Shown here in pieces: positions 12,554-24,275 of a stretch of DNA of 64,000 nt (positions are counted from its first letter, which is position 1; the number at the start of each line of letters is the position of its first letter). The position numbers and the translations under genes are program-made. Origin of the DNA: Gymnorhina tibicen (lineage: Eukaryota; Chordata; Aves; Passeriformes; Artamidae); NCBI GenBank assembly GCA_013399875.1, contig VXAZ01001058.1:175902-239901 (forward strand). The letters are read 5' to 3'. A model generated the notes under the pieces. The model was not told where the DNA came from. It did no database searches and saw only the letters and a program-made list of their open reading frames with translations.

Positions 12554-13950
12554 AGAACAGTGGATTTGAAGTAGCTGTTTCTGGTACTTTAAATCTGTGG
12601 TAGAAATTTAGATCATCTTCACCTGCTGAAGAGGAGTGACAGCATCTAGTTGGGATGCAGGTATGTAACTCAGTAACCAGCCCTGTGTAAGGCTTGTTAG
12701 AACTCTAAAATGAAACCGGCTGATGTGCAGAGGAAGATATGAACATGTAGTATATCACAGGTATAGCAAGAAACAGCATTTTAAATTGAAGAACTGTAGT
12801 TATTTTAAGCCATAAATTAAACATGCCCATTAAAAGCCTTGTGAAATATAATGTTACTTTAAATCAGAACAGGTTTCTTATGCCATAATTTGAGTTAGGT
12901 TGGAGAATCTCAGCCTATCCTTAATATTCCTCATTGAGTTGTTAAAGATAGATATATCATTAGAGTCAACAGCTTTTCAATAAAAAGGTAGTTAATTCAG
13001 TGTACAGAATCTGAATGACTTCTCACTTTGAACTACAGTCATTGATAAAACCCTGGTTTGATATTAAATGCAATTACACTTCCTACTTCAAAAAAGCTGT
13101 TATGGAAGATACCACCTCTCTGTCCAGAAATACCTGCGACACTTCTATGGAAAAAGACTCAAACTTCCAAACACAAATGTAGTATTGTAACTGATATAAC
13201 TTAGTGAAATAATTCTATGTACTACTGGTGTTCTTCCCACAGAAAACCAAAGATGTAATGCTGTACATACAATTTTGTCTTAGTTCTGATTACCACATGT
13301 AACTGGATGAATGATTTAAGCAGCATCTCCCAGTGAGAGGAAGAATAATTAGGCCAAAACACACATTCCTTTCCTTTTTTACAGTGTATAAGTGGATCGG
13401 TCATTGATGAGATTTGCTTTAGTGAATAGAGAAGAATGTGTTGTATTTTAGAATAGTGATTGCAAGGATTGTTGGTAGATATTTGAAATGGGTTATTGGT
13501 TAGCTGTGTGACTGTGAGGAGCCAGATAATGTTTAAAGTGCACTTGTCTTGGGGCTAATGTTATGTTAGAGTATTCCAGAATGACAAATTGGAATTTTGC
13601 TCCAGATCTTTCCTGCCTGCCTGTGGGGTTTGATTCCCAGCTCCGCATCAGTACCACATTTGGAATCCCTGAGGAGCTGCTGTTTGGTTGGGACTTCGTC
13701 TTTGTTTATCTGCCATCAAGCTGGATTCAAAGTTGTTTTGAGGAGTGTTTGCTGCAGGGATGCCTGTTGGATTTTTTTGATTTATAACACAATGCTCACA
13801 CTGTCCCTCCTCTCTCAGCTCCAGTAAAAGGCTTTTTGGGCTCTGAGCTTGTCACATGCATCAGTTGCAGTTTTGTTACTGTGATTAAATGAACAGTGGA
13901 AGGGGAATGTGAATAGGATGGATATTCACAAGATAGGAGGGATATTCTCG
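12553..13950. other. non-coding DNA, nothing recognised
   Basis: Unique-looking AT-rich sequence. Overlapping frames of 74 and 76 codons at 13563-13827 are not recognisable. A short near-repeat of 'ggatattc' occurs at about 13919-13948, just before the fold-back. Confidence 0.55.
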
Positions 13951-14029
13951 TGAGAGCTCTTGGCAGGGGAACCACTGGGGCCGTTCTCTGTGGGGGTTCC
14001 TCCCCCACTCCACCAAAAGAGAGCTCTCA
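13951..14029. repeat. imperfect fold-back, 10-bp perfect arms
   Basis: tgagagctct (13951-13960) and agagctctca (14020-14029) are exact reverse complements. The interior also has rough complementarity: a gggg-aacc segment on the left against ggttcctcccc on the right. Together they would make an interrupted hairpin of roughly 79 bases. It could be a small non-autonomous fold-back element or chance. Confidence 0.4.
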
Positions 14030-15479
14030 TGGAGCCTCGCAGTGATGGACAGCACTGGTTCAAGCCAAAGCATCCAACACTACTTCCAAACGATGGCAGC
14101 TCTGAATACGTCACTTAGTTCCTATAATTATCCCTGGGATCAATCTGAATGTAACTGCTGCAGTAGTCAATTGTGCAGCTAAGTGCAGCTCCGAAGAAAG
14201 AAATAAACTGTGGCATAAATATTTAAGCAGTTGTTCAGGTGCTATGCTATTTTTTTCAGCTAAATTTCTCTTTGAAAATATCTGAGTTCTGTAACTGGAG
14301 CAGGCTCAGTAGAAGAAGCAGTGCTTTAAATTCCTCATCAGTTGCACTTGTCTAGAAGGCACCACAGAGGCAGAGTTCTGAGACAGAACCATGTCTTAAT
14401 TGAATTGAAAAAATCTTCCCCTTTCCTCCTTTCTGCTTCTCTGTTGAGCAACAGATCTCACTCAAGTAGTTTCTTTCCACGTGGCTTTGGTAAATCTAAC
14501 AGCCTCTTAAAAAGCAGCAGTTTATCTTGTTTGGCTTTAAAGATTACAAAATTTTAAATCTAATTTGGTTCATGCAGGCCACACTGGATATGTCTGGTTT
14601 ATCTTTCATTTTTATTTGTTGTTGTGAAGCTTGTGATTTGTGAAACATGAGAAAGGGAAGAAAAGTCATGATTTTTTTCTTTAGTGCTGAGGAGGTGGAG
14701 GCAAAAAAGCTGTTTGCATTGTCTTGAATAACATTTGGGCACAAAAAATTCAGTTCTGAAATTTCAGTTTGAGGGACATGTATAAAGCAGACATGTGTTA
14801 CTAAAATTAGATGTAGATTTTATGAGTTACAATGATCTATGCATGTATGTTTTAACATTTTTTCCCCCATCTGACATAAAATTTTCAGAGTAGTAGCATT
14901 TCTCTCTTTGAGCTGAGGTTGTGTGTCTCTTCTGTGTGCCTTGACTGCATCAGTGTCCCAGAAAAGCACTGAAGGGCCCCTGCATAGCTGCAGGATCTTT
15001 TTGAGAAAGATGCACGATGAGCTCATTACAAAACACCCATGGCTTTTCACAAGAGTAGGAGACATCTGGAGCTCTGGTTCCACTCTGTATATTGCTTTTA
15101 GCCAGTGGATGTTTTTCACAGAATGTCGGTGGTATTCCAAGCGTGCAGTGCAGGAGAGAATTATTGCTGTGTCTTGCTTTATCTTGATGCTTTCAAGGAT
15201 AAAAAATGTCTCTTCTCTACATTTTTCTTTCAGGCTTTTTGCTTTCTAGCACTAAAGGGACCACAATATCTTTATTTTCAAGGGATGTCTCTACTGTACT
15301 TGCTTGCTTGAATCATTCCTTGAGGCTCCAGTAGCCCTTACCTAGACCACAGCTATTTCAGCCCCTGAGTACTTTTGAGGTCCAGGCATTCAGTGCACTG
15401 AAATCCACCCAGACTGTACTCCTGCATGGCCAGCAACTTTTCCCCAGTCTCAGAGCAAGCTAGAGAGACAGGTAATGTT
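14030..15479. other. non-coding DNA, nothing recognised
   Basis: Overlapping opposite-strand frames of 106 to 108 codons at 14820-15249 shadow each other and have no family resemblance. No repeat is recognised. Confidence 0.5.
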
Positions 15480-15690
15480 AAAAATAAAATGCAAATGCCT
15501 GAGTTATTTGAATATAATCACTTTATTAATTTAACTGTCTAACAGATACTGATGACAGTCTAATAATAAGGTCCAAAATGTTCTTTCTCATTAAAGCAGT
15601 TAATGAACTCACACATCTTAAGAATTTCATTTTAATTATTAGCAATAATTTATACGAGAGAGAGAAGTGCCAAAAAATATTCCTATTGAG
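15480..15690. promoter_or_regulatory. candidate conserved non-coding element
   Basis: A complex AT-rich tract with an octamer core (atgcaaat near 15489) and homeodomain-like cores (ttaattta, tttaattatta). No stop-free frame runs through it. The call rests on texture and motifs alone, and chance is a real alternative. Confidence 0.15.
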
Positions 15691-18600
15691 GAGTGGAAAA
15701 TTGGTGTATCTGTTAATGAGAGATGCTGAGTGCCATGACTGAAAATCGTAAAAAGATTCCTACAGTTCTGATTCATGTCTATAAAGTTGCTGTGTGGCTG
15801 GATATTTTCCAGACCTCAGCACCTGAGGCATTCCCACTCCAGTGCCATTGTATGTGTCTTTGGCAGGCACAAGAAATATTCCTTTCAAGACAAAAAAAAT
15901 CTGTGCCAACATATAGGTTGGGTATTACAAAAGGATAAGGATTTATTTAGTAATAATACATTTTTAAATTTCTCCTTAATTTAAAAAAACAGAAAAATTG
16001 AATGCAAATATTTTCCTTGAATTGAGAAGTGTGGTTCCACTTTTAAATTCCAGCTCATTCAAAATTTAAATTTCAAAAGCTGCAGATAAGAAGAACTCAT
16101 ATTCAGTCATGCTCTCCATTTCTGTAAAATGAAGATGCTTTTTGGCATTACACCATGTTATTCTGGTTTTTTTAGTCTCTCAGGACAATGGAAGCAGTAA
16201 GCCTGTTGCTCTAAGGAAGCAATTTCAGTTCTGAAAGTTTTCTGCTATTTTACACCTGTAATGGACACTCATGAGTGACTTAAATTGAGTAAACTGTATA
16301 ATTTTGTCCTATGCTTCATTGGGTTAATTTCCTTTGGCTTTCATGCTCAGATTTCAGTGTGAATTGATTTCAGAACCTTATTGGTGTCAAAAATAACTAA
16401 CTTGAAACTGCTGAAACCATGATCAATATGCATAAGAGATAAGCCCTAAACCTGCAGAAAATGCTGAAAGAGGGAAGTCAGGAGTGAGTGAAGGCAGCAG
16501 ATGTTTTCTAGAATTGGAATCAGCATGTGAAGTTGATTTAGGCACATTAACATAGTTAGGAGAGTACCTAAGGAGTCTTTACTGTTATTACAATGTTTTT
16601 TACATTGCATCCTGTAGGTACACTTCAGGAAATATAATTCCAGCTGGAATTTGGGCAGCTGGGAGAGAGAGAAAGGACTAGTGGCTTTCCTAAGATCAAC
16701 CAGCAGCTTAACAACACCTGTAGGAGCAGCATTTAGACCCTCTGCTTTTCACTCCTACACTCATGGATGCACCACACAACTTTCAGACGCGTTTCATTTT
16801 GAGCAAGAGCTGGAAGCTCAGACATGCAAATTTTCCTGAAATTCAAATTACAATCTTGAGATTTTATCAATGTTATATCAGTCTTCTTTCATAACTTGAT
16901 GGAGTACGTGTGTCTCTTTTCAATGAATATTTGATATGAAGAGAGCATAATTATGATGTAAAATTACAGTATAGCATTGTTTGTAGTGTGACATTTGCAC
17001 TTGGAAACACAGCTCAAATCTTCTCTTTGATGCACTGAGTTGCCCTCTGGACTTTGACTGTGGAGGAAGATGGAAGTGACTGCTTTAGTTTCTCAGATGA
17101 GTGGAATGAATCCAATCAGAGTGTGGGATATTTGGATTTGTGTACTTATACTACTAATACATTAGGCTGCTTTGAATTTTCAAACTTTACATGTCAAATA
17201 GTGGGAGAAGTACCTCACATATCAAATACAGAGGAAAGAAAGTTGCCCAGCCCTGTGTGCAATTGTTGGGTGATAATATTCATGTGATAATGTAATAGGA
17301 CTGGCAGGATGACAAATTCTACACTTTTCAAATCCTAAGGAAACAAGACAAACTTGAAGTGCTGATAAAAGACTGTCAATGTGCTTGTTTCGCTAGCAAC
17401 AGAGGAGTATCTCTGTCTCTTAGCAGTGGTTAAGGATTAGCAGCTACCCCTCTTATGTGAATGGGTCTCGGCTCTCCAGCAATGTAACTGTAGTTCTCTG
17501 GGTATTCCTTTTTTCCCTTTTTACATTTCCCCTTTTCCAATTAGTGGGAACTTTACTGGGCTGCTATGACTTCTCATAGGGCTTGATTTATTGAAATCCA
17601 TTTTTTGTTCTTGTGACCTTTATAATTTGCTTTTTCACCCCATTTGCATTCATCAGAGTTCTCTAGTCAAAGTACAAAGTGAAAACTGCAGCACTAATCA
17701 AAAGTGATCAGCTAAAATAGATGAGTATTAAATAGACCAAATGAAAGATTCGTCCATCCTGCCTGGAGTGCCAGAGCCCTGCACACTCCGGGAGTCATCT
17801 TCCTTTCCTCTGCCATCAGCCCACGATGTGCTCATGGCACACAGCTCCAGGTCTTCAATAAATGATGAATTATAGACAGTTATCCCTTCAAAAATCAACT
17901 TGACTTCTTTTCATCTTGTAGTTGGTTCTTTTTTCTGAGAGTTTTGCTATAACCTGAAGAGTTGTATGCACCTTATATCACAAAAGTCTACTGGAATAGC
18001 TGCATTAATAGATGGGCTGTATTGAGGAAATCATCTTGACTTTATGTAACTGAAAGCTAACAAGTGTCATGTGTGTCATTGGAGGTAGTTTGACAGATTC
18101 AGGGCTTTGTTTATACCGTTTGTGCCTCCAGCCTTTGCTGACAAATAGTTACAAGTACAGTCCTTAAGTGAATTATAGTATAATATATACATAATACAAT
18201 CTTTTTTCAAGTGGAATCAAGAATTCCGGAGTCTAAAACCATGGACAGCATCAGTAAACCACTTGAGCTGATCTTGGACTCTGAACTCCAACTCCAGGGC
18301 ACATTTTGTAACAGTGAAATGCTAATGAGAGTGGACATGTTCTATTTCATGGTTCCAACCTCTTTTTTACTCTCTGCTACACTAGTGCCTGACTCTGAGC
18401 CTTGTGTTTGTATTTAATATGGATTAAACCTATTCCTTAGGAAATACCTGGAGCATGAAAGCTGCTGTATTAAATTAGTTCATTACAGCTCTACATGCAT
18501 AACTGCATAAACATTCATTTGCTTCCTACTTTGATCACCTCTGATCTTGGCTGTTAATGCTACTGACTTCTACAAGCCTTTTTTCCCCTTGACTGTTTTT

Positions 18601-19059
18601 TAATTCTAACTTGAAGTTGTCAAGAGCGGATTCTGTTTATTTCCCATGATAATGACTTGCCTTTATTTTAAATAGTTTTTACTGAACTCAGTTCTGTTGG
18701 GGCCTTTTTGCATCCGTGTTGAAAAAGCATTGATGTACCAGCACTGTTTTGCTTCTGCTGTGTTTCACCTGACAAAGCACCTTGGTCTGTCACTGAAGGG
18801 CACTGCATAAATGAAATGCAGTATTATTTATTTATTTATTATCATAGCACCATGCTGACAGGCTGCCTCCCAAATACATCAGAGAGCACATTCGTCATTC
18901 CAATTTTTGTTGTACTCTTGCTGTGTATTTTCTTCACTTATGGCTTCTTGGAACATTTCTGTGGTCTTTTTCTGTGATTAGATATTAGGAGTTTATACCA
19001 AATTTACCTTTCAGCCCTTTGCATCAGTCATCTATTGATTATTTATTTTCAGTGCTTAG
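15691..19059. other. non-coding DNA, nothing recognised
   Basis: No gene found. A stretch near 16690-16745 faintly recalls an old SINE tail but is too diverged to call. A small TTTA repeat (about three units) sits at 18827-18838. The 77-codon frame at 17054-17287 has no known relative. Confidence 0.5.
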
Positions 19060-19545
19060 TGTAGTGGGTTAACCATGGTGGGTACTTAAGCACCACAGAG
19101 CTGCTCCCTCACTTACTCCTCTACCCTGCCTGTGGTTCAGGAGAGGAGGAAAGGAAGAGGAGAAATAAGGAATACTGGGGGGGGAGGGGGGAACCCACCA
19201 AAAAACAGTTTCATAAGTGAAGGATAAGTGGAAAAAGAGGTAAGAAGGCAACAAAATAAATGATGAAAAGGTGATCATTCCCATTGCCCTCCCACAGGTA
19301 GACCAATGCCCAGCCAGTTCCTGAGGAAAAGACATGTCAACCCCTCTAAAATTCCTTCCTTTCCATTCTGTTGCTGAGCACGATGCTACATGGTATGGAA
19401 TATTTTAGTTAATTTGGGTTATCTGTCTGGTTGTGTCCCTCCCAGTTTATTCTGCCCCTCAATCTGTTTGGTGAGGGGCAGAGTCAGAAGCAGAGCAAGC
19501 ACTTCTCAGCAAAAGCCAGAACAGTACTGCTTTGGTATTGCAATA
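19060..19545. mobile_element. avian endogenous-retrovirus LTR-type repeat, degraded
   Basis: Several landmarks in order match a dispersed LTR-type repeat common in bird genomes. These are a gggttaacc start near 19067, an 'aagcaccacagagctgctccc' zone near 19088, and a purine/G-rich stretch at 19140-19192 containing runs of 8 and 6 G. Then come 'aatgcccagccagtt' near 19305, 'gctgagcacgatgct' (19373-19387), 'tggtatggaatat' (19391-19403), 'ggttgtgtccctcccag' (19430-19446) and a 'gcacttctcagcaa' block near 19499. No internal retroviral genes accompany it, which fits a solo LTR. Exact family, transcription direction and ends are not settled: the right edge fades near 19545 and no target-site duplication is clear. 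An 88-codon frame inside is incidental. Confidence 0.65.
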
Positions 19546-22315
19546 AGTTCAAACTTTTCTAAATGGCACAAACTTTAAAGGAGGTATCTTGTTTTATGTT
19601 ATGTTTTCCCGTTAAGTGGTAGAGGAAGTGGCCATTGCGATGCGTGGCTGAATTAAAGCACTGTGTTACTGCTTCACAAAAACATCTCATGCAGGGTAAT
19701 TCGTAGTTTTAGATAATATATATCAGGCTTTTGTAACTGCTGAGCCACGGTGCCCAAAGTATTGGTACAAATTTCCATTGGATATCATTTGGCAAAGCTG
19801 AGACTACTGAGTGGGGAAAGAAACCTTGAATAGTCAGGAAACGAGCTTATGAGATGAATGGCTTTAATACTTTTGTGAACCATTCTAAATCTACTCATAC
19901 TAGAAATGCATGCAATTATCCATAAAATAAATTGCCTTTATCTCATAATTGTCTTTGCTAATTACCTTTGTAGCAAATTAAAAGGTGAGAGGTCTGAATG
20001 CTTACGTCTATGATTTTCAGTGGTGCACGCTTATATTGTCCCTTTGTTTACATTGATATGCATCCCCAGTGTAAAAATGTTACGTTTCCACTTTGCCCTA
20101 GTACTTGGAGCAAAGCCTAACTGTGCAATCAGTGCTACCTGGGAATAAGAATGCTCTATAATTGATGAGATCCACAGGCCTGTTCCTTACTACAGTACTT
20201 TTTCCAAACAGGAGAAAATATTCCAAATAAGAAGTGCCTGCAATTAAAATTGTATCATATTGTATCACATATACAATTGTATACTTGTAATGTCCTGGGG
20301 GCTTGTTTTCTTGTTTTCTACCACAGCTGAAGACTGAATGGATTGAAAAGAAAATACACATTATGGAACTAGAAAGAAACACAGAGAAAGCTGGTTTTAT
20401 CACTAAGTGAAACATATGAAAATGGCTGTAGAATTACCTTGGTCCTCCTGCCTTGATTGTTAAATCTTTCATCCAGAAATTTCATCCAGAATTTTCCCAA
20501 GTTCTGATCTATGAAGAGGGAAAAATTTAACAGCTAGAGATCTGAGCTGCTGAGAGTTAGTTCATCTTGTTTGTTTAAGATTTATCATAATGCATCCCTT
20601 GCTGTAAGGCAGGACCATTACAGTGCTTCCACATTTCTTCTTGTTTTCTGCTTCTCTGACTAAACCCCTACACAGGTAACAAAGGAGCTAGAAAACAACA
20701 TGAATTTTAAAATGTGGCTCTACTTTCTGCCTCTAACATGGTACAATATGCAAGTGATATTCTAAAATGTGTAAGATATAGTTTGATATGTCTATAGCTT
20801 AATAGTTTATTTGAGCTTCACCAGGGAATCTGAGTGTCAGCCACTGTTCTGCTATCATCTTGGTAACAAAAACGTGTATTGGCAGACCTTGTACAAGTCT
20901 TGCTCCACTGATTAGCAATACCTCAAAATTTAATTTAATCAAAATCCCCCAAATTTTCACCACAAAAAGATGAATTAGGGAGCTTTTCTTACACAGCCTG
21001 CCCAGTTCAAAACTTGACCAGCAGAACTATGAATATAGAAAGGAGTTTTCAGCACTGCCCCAGACCACTGTCCTGCTGCTCTGGCAGTCCATGTGGGAAG
21101 CAGATCTTCCTACTACTCACTGTTCAAAAAAATCTTCCTTGAAAAAGAAATCAGCATCCAGGTTAATTTAGCTCTGCTGTGATTATCCCTGCTTCAAAGC
21201 CATATTGTGTGATCATTTGCTCTGCATTCTTATCACAGATATATCCTCCTTGACTTCCGGAAGCAAATGCAATAAGGCAGAAAGTACCAGCTTTGATCCT
21301 TTCCCACTGGATTACAGGATAATTTGTTTGGCGTCTGAACATGTGATGAATTATAGGGAAGGCACATGATAATGACGTGCACTGAGAAAACCTCTCTAAA
21401 CTACGCCCTGGAATGAAAGCAGCACTCAGGTTTTCATTTCTATCTCCAGACCACTCAGATTAAGCCCACAGAAAATGCCCTTTGTGTTCAGTTAAGAGGT
21501 TTTTGTGCCTGAGGAGCAGAGGAGTCAGAGGTTACCTGAGTGAGAGCCTAGGTCAGAGCTGAAGTGAAGAGTTTTGAGGCAGTATGGATTGTATAAGATG
21601 CCATGAAGAATGAGCACTGTGTTCTGCAGAGGACAGTTGTACAGTCTTTCCTTTCTTGTGGGATTTCTAACAGATTTCTGTGCAGTTTCTACCAGATTGG
21701 CACTCATGCTTTGAGCTTTTCTTTTTCCCCTACAGTGTTTGCTGAGAAAAAACAAAATTCGGTTAATGCAAGGCTTGAGATAAGGCATCAGGATACCCAT
21801 ATGAAACATAATCCACTACAGAACCCAGATAATAAACCCAAACACATAACAATATTGAGAATATTCAGTGCCCTAAAAGTCTCCTTTATCTAAAATTGTT
21901 GAAGCTGGCTGGGCTTGGAGTAAAAAATCTGCTTCCTCTTTGTGTTCCTATTCCCATCTTTATTCAAAGAACTTTGAGCCAGAGAGGCTAGAGGAGACAA
22001 ATTAATTAAAATTGGAAGAGGATTTAAAACATAAAGGTGATGAAAGCAATAAAATTAGAGACCTAATTCTCAGATGGTCTGAATTAAGGTATGTCAGTGA
22101 CTTCCATTATGCAATGCTAGTTTTCTTAACAGCAAAGTATTTGGCTCTAGATTTGGTGATGTGGCCAGAAACCTGCTTAGGGAGCCATTGATCCAAAGAA
22201 CTGCTCACAACTGGGTGAAGAGTTTGGAATCTTTATGTCAAAATCAGTGGTTTTGTCTGTCTTGCATTACTGTTGTTGGGTTCTGGGGGTTTTCTTATCC
22301 AGGCCAAACCATAAG
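19546..22315. other. non-coding DNA, nothing recognised
   Basis: A short direct repeat (attgtatca twice, about 20250-20270) is the only small structure noted. Frames up to 105 codons (20098-20415, minus) are unrecognised. Confidence 0.5.
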
Positions 22316-22368
22316 GTTGTTGTTGTTGTTGTTGGGTTTTTTCTGTTTTTTTTTTTTTTTATTTTTTC
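22316..22368. repeat. (GTT)6 microsatellite followed by T-rich tract
   Basis: Six GTT units (22316-22333) run into a T-rich stretch interrupted by single C, G and A and ending in ccag. The pyrimidine tract plus CAG resembles a 3' splice site. No open frame or second exon supports an exon here. Confidence 0.8.
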
Positions 22369-24036
22369 CAGCAGATGTTATATCTAGGATATATATCTAG
22401 GCCAGACAGACTGTTCAGTGACTCTGTTTTGTCATAAAGGCAATTAGCTTATCTTGAAAGTCTAACTATTTCTGTACAGCTAACTAAAACAACACTTCAA
22501 AATCCTAATTTTGTGTGTTTGTGTATGAGAGGGGTTTAAATCTGGATTTGGAATAATTTACTAGCCATATCTTGATTTTGACTTCTCTTTTCAGCTAGTC
22601 TATCTTGCTAATTGTTGCCTGATAGGGGTTGTGGAAAGACTGCTCTGGAGATATCTCTGCTGTGCTGGAATTCCCTGCTCTGAACTGGCTTTGGCTGCTA
22701 CTTATCACCCCTGTCAAACCCCATCAGCATCTGCACTGCAGTGCTGGGAGCAGCAGCTGCCTGGCTGAGTGAGTGTCCTCTTCCACCTCAGTAATGCCCC
22801 AGTCTTTATGGTGCTTGTGAGGTTCCCTCTGCACTTCTGTGGGGAGGGCAGAGCTGCAATATTTGGGCAGCAGTTGTAGCATAAGTGATGTGTTAAAGAT
22901 TGGTACTTGCAAGATTGGAATATACCGTGTCTTCTTTTGAGGCTTCAAGTGTGTGATGCTGTGTCAGATGAGTTCATTTCTTTATTTTTTTTCTCTACTG
23001 TACATGTCAGAAGATGGAGAGGAACTGCTGGATGTAGGGGACAACCAAAGAAACTGTTGGTCTGTTAGACTTCTCCTTTTCTTTCATTTGTTGTCATCCT
23101 TCTTACCAGGATGCTGTGAGAAAGCAATGATAAATTGTAATTGTGGAAGAAAGTGGTCTAGGTAACAATTTTAGTCTGTAAAAACATGTACTTCTCCATC
23201 TCAGTGTCATTTTTGTGAGAATATCTAGTCAGGAAGTAGCACGTCTCTGCTGTCAGTTACCTGTGTGCCGCAAGATGCGAGTCCAGATGTCTATCAGAAA
23301 ACAGATGTACAAGTTACATAGAACCAGATAAGACAGCTACGTTATTCAGAGTATAAGTAAATCCTACTGCGTGCCATCCCCTCCATGCATAAAAAAGTAG
23401 CTGTTTCTTTTCACTCAAGAAAACTCTTCTGTTCAGGATGATGACATGCCATTTTCTGTTGTTTTTGAAATCTCCCTGATTTCTTTGCCTAATAAGTTTT
23501 CCAATACTTGTTTGAGGAGGGTCAATACATACTCCTGTACAGAAGCCATCGGCTTGTTTAGACATGGAAATATCCCACACTGTCACTTCTTGTTAGCTTT
23601 ATTTGCTTTTTCAGTTGCTTCTATTTATCGCAATGAGATGCATATCACTTTTAACATGTAAATCCTTCTCCTCTTGCTGACCTAAGGTTAATACTACAGG
23701 AAGATTTTCAACCTTTAAGTGTGACAAACATGAGACACCATGTATTTTAAATGTCCAAAGAAAGACATAATTCCAGAAGGTGACATAAGGGGAGTGACAA
23801 ACACTGCCTGACTCAAATGCCAACAATAAGGAATATTCTTGTCAAGATTAATGAAAATTCAATCAGAACATCAAATTAATTTATGTGGTACAGATGAGTA
23901 GAAGAGCCGGCAAGAGAAATCTCACAGACAGCAAAGGGTCAAGAGGGACAGAAAGATGCTGGTCTAGTCCTTGGTGATCCTTGGATGTCCAAGAGGCCTT
24001 GGTATTAACAAAGATTGATCTCAAGTGGAGTTTTGA
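22369..24036. other. non-coding DNA, nothing recognised
   Basis: A slightly GC-richer zone at 22660-22860 stands out weakly. No gene or repeat is identified. Frames are all 90 codons or less and unrecognised. Confidence 0.5.
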
Positions 24037-24275
24037 TTTTTTTGCTTTAGTTTTTTTTTGTTTGGGCTTTGTTTGTTTGGTTCAGTTTGGGTTTTTTGGG
24101 GGTTTTTTGGTTTTGTGGGGTTTTTTTGGGCTTTGGGTTTTTTTTTTTTTTGGGGGGGTTTTTTTTTTTTTTGTTGTTGTTTGTGGAGGTTTTTTTGTTG
24201 GTTGGTTTTATTGTTAGTTTAGGTCTGGTTGTGGGGTTTTTTTGGGCTTTGGGTTTTATTTTTTATTTTTTTAAG
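24037..24275. repeat. G/T-only low-complexity block
   Basis: About 240 bases in which the plus strand is almost entirely G and T, with only a handful of A and C. T runs reach 13 and G runs reach 7. Inside it a 27-base segment occurs twice exactly (24115-24141 and 24231-24257, offset 116), so part of the block arose by duplication. The minus strand is the corresponding A/C-rich form. Hydrophobic open frames of 78 to 98 codons here (F, G, L, W, V-rich) are artefacts of composition. Several closely spaced GGG/GGGG runs give weak quadruplex potential. Confidence 0.9.

Noticed and set aside
16651..16745. Possible second MIR or other old SINE
   Set aside because: A few words recall SINE tails (ctttcctaagatcaa) but no continuous match of useful length can be followed.
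22334..22372. Pyrimidine tract ending in CAG, like a 3' splice site
   Set aside because: It sits in a simple repeat and no open, recognisable exon follows.
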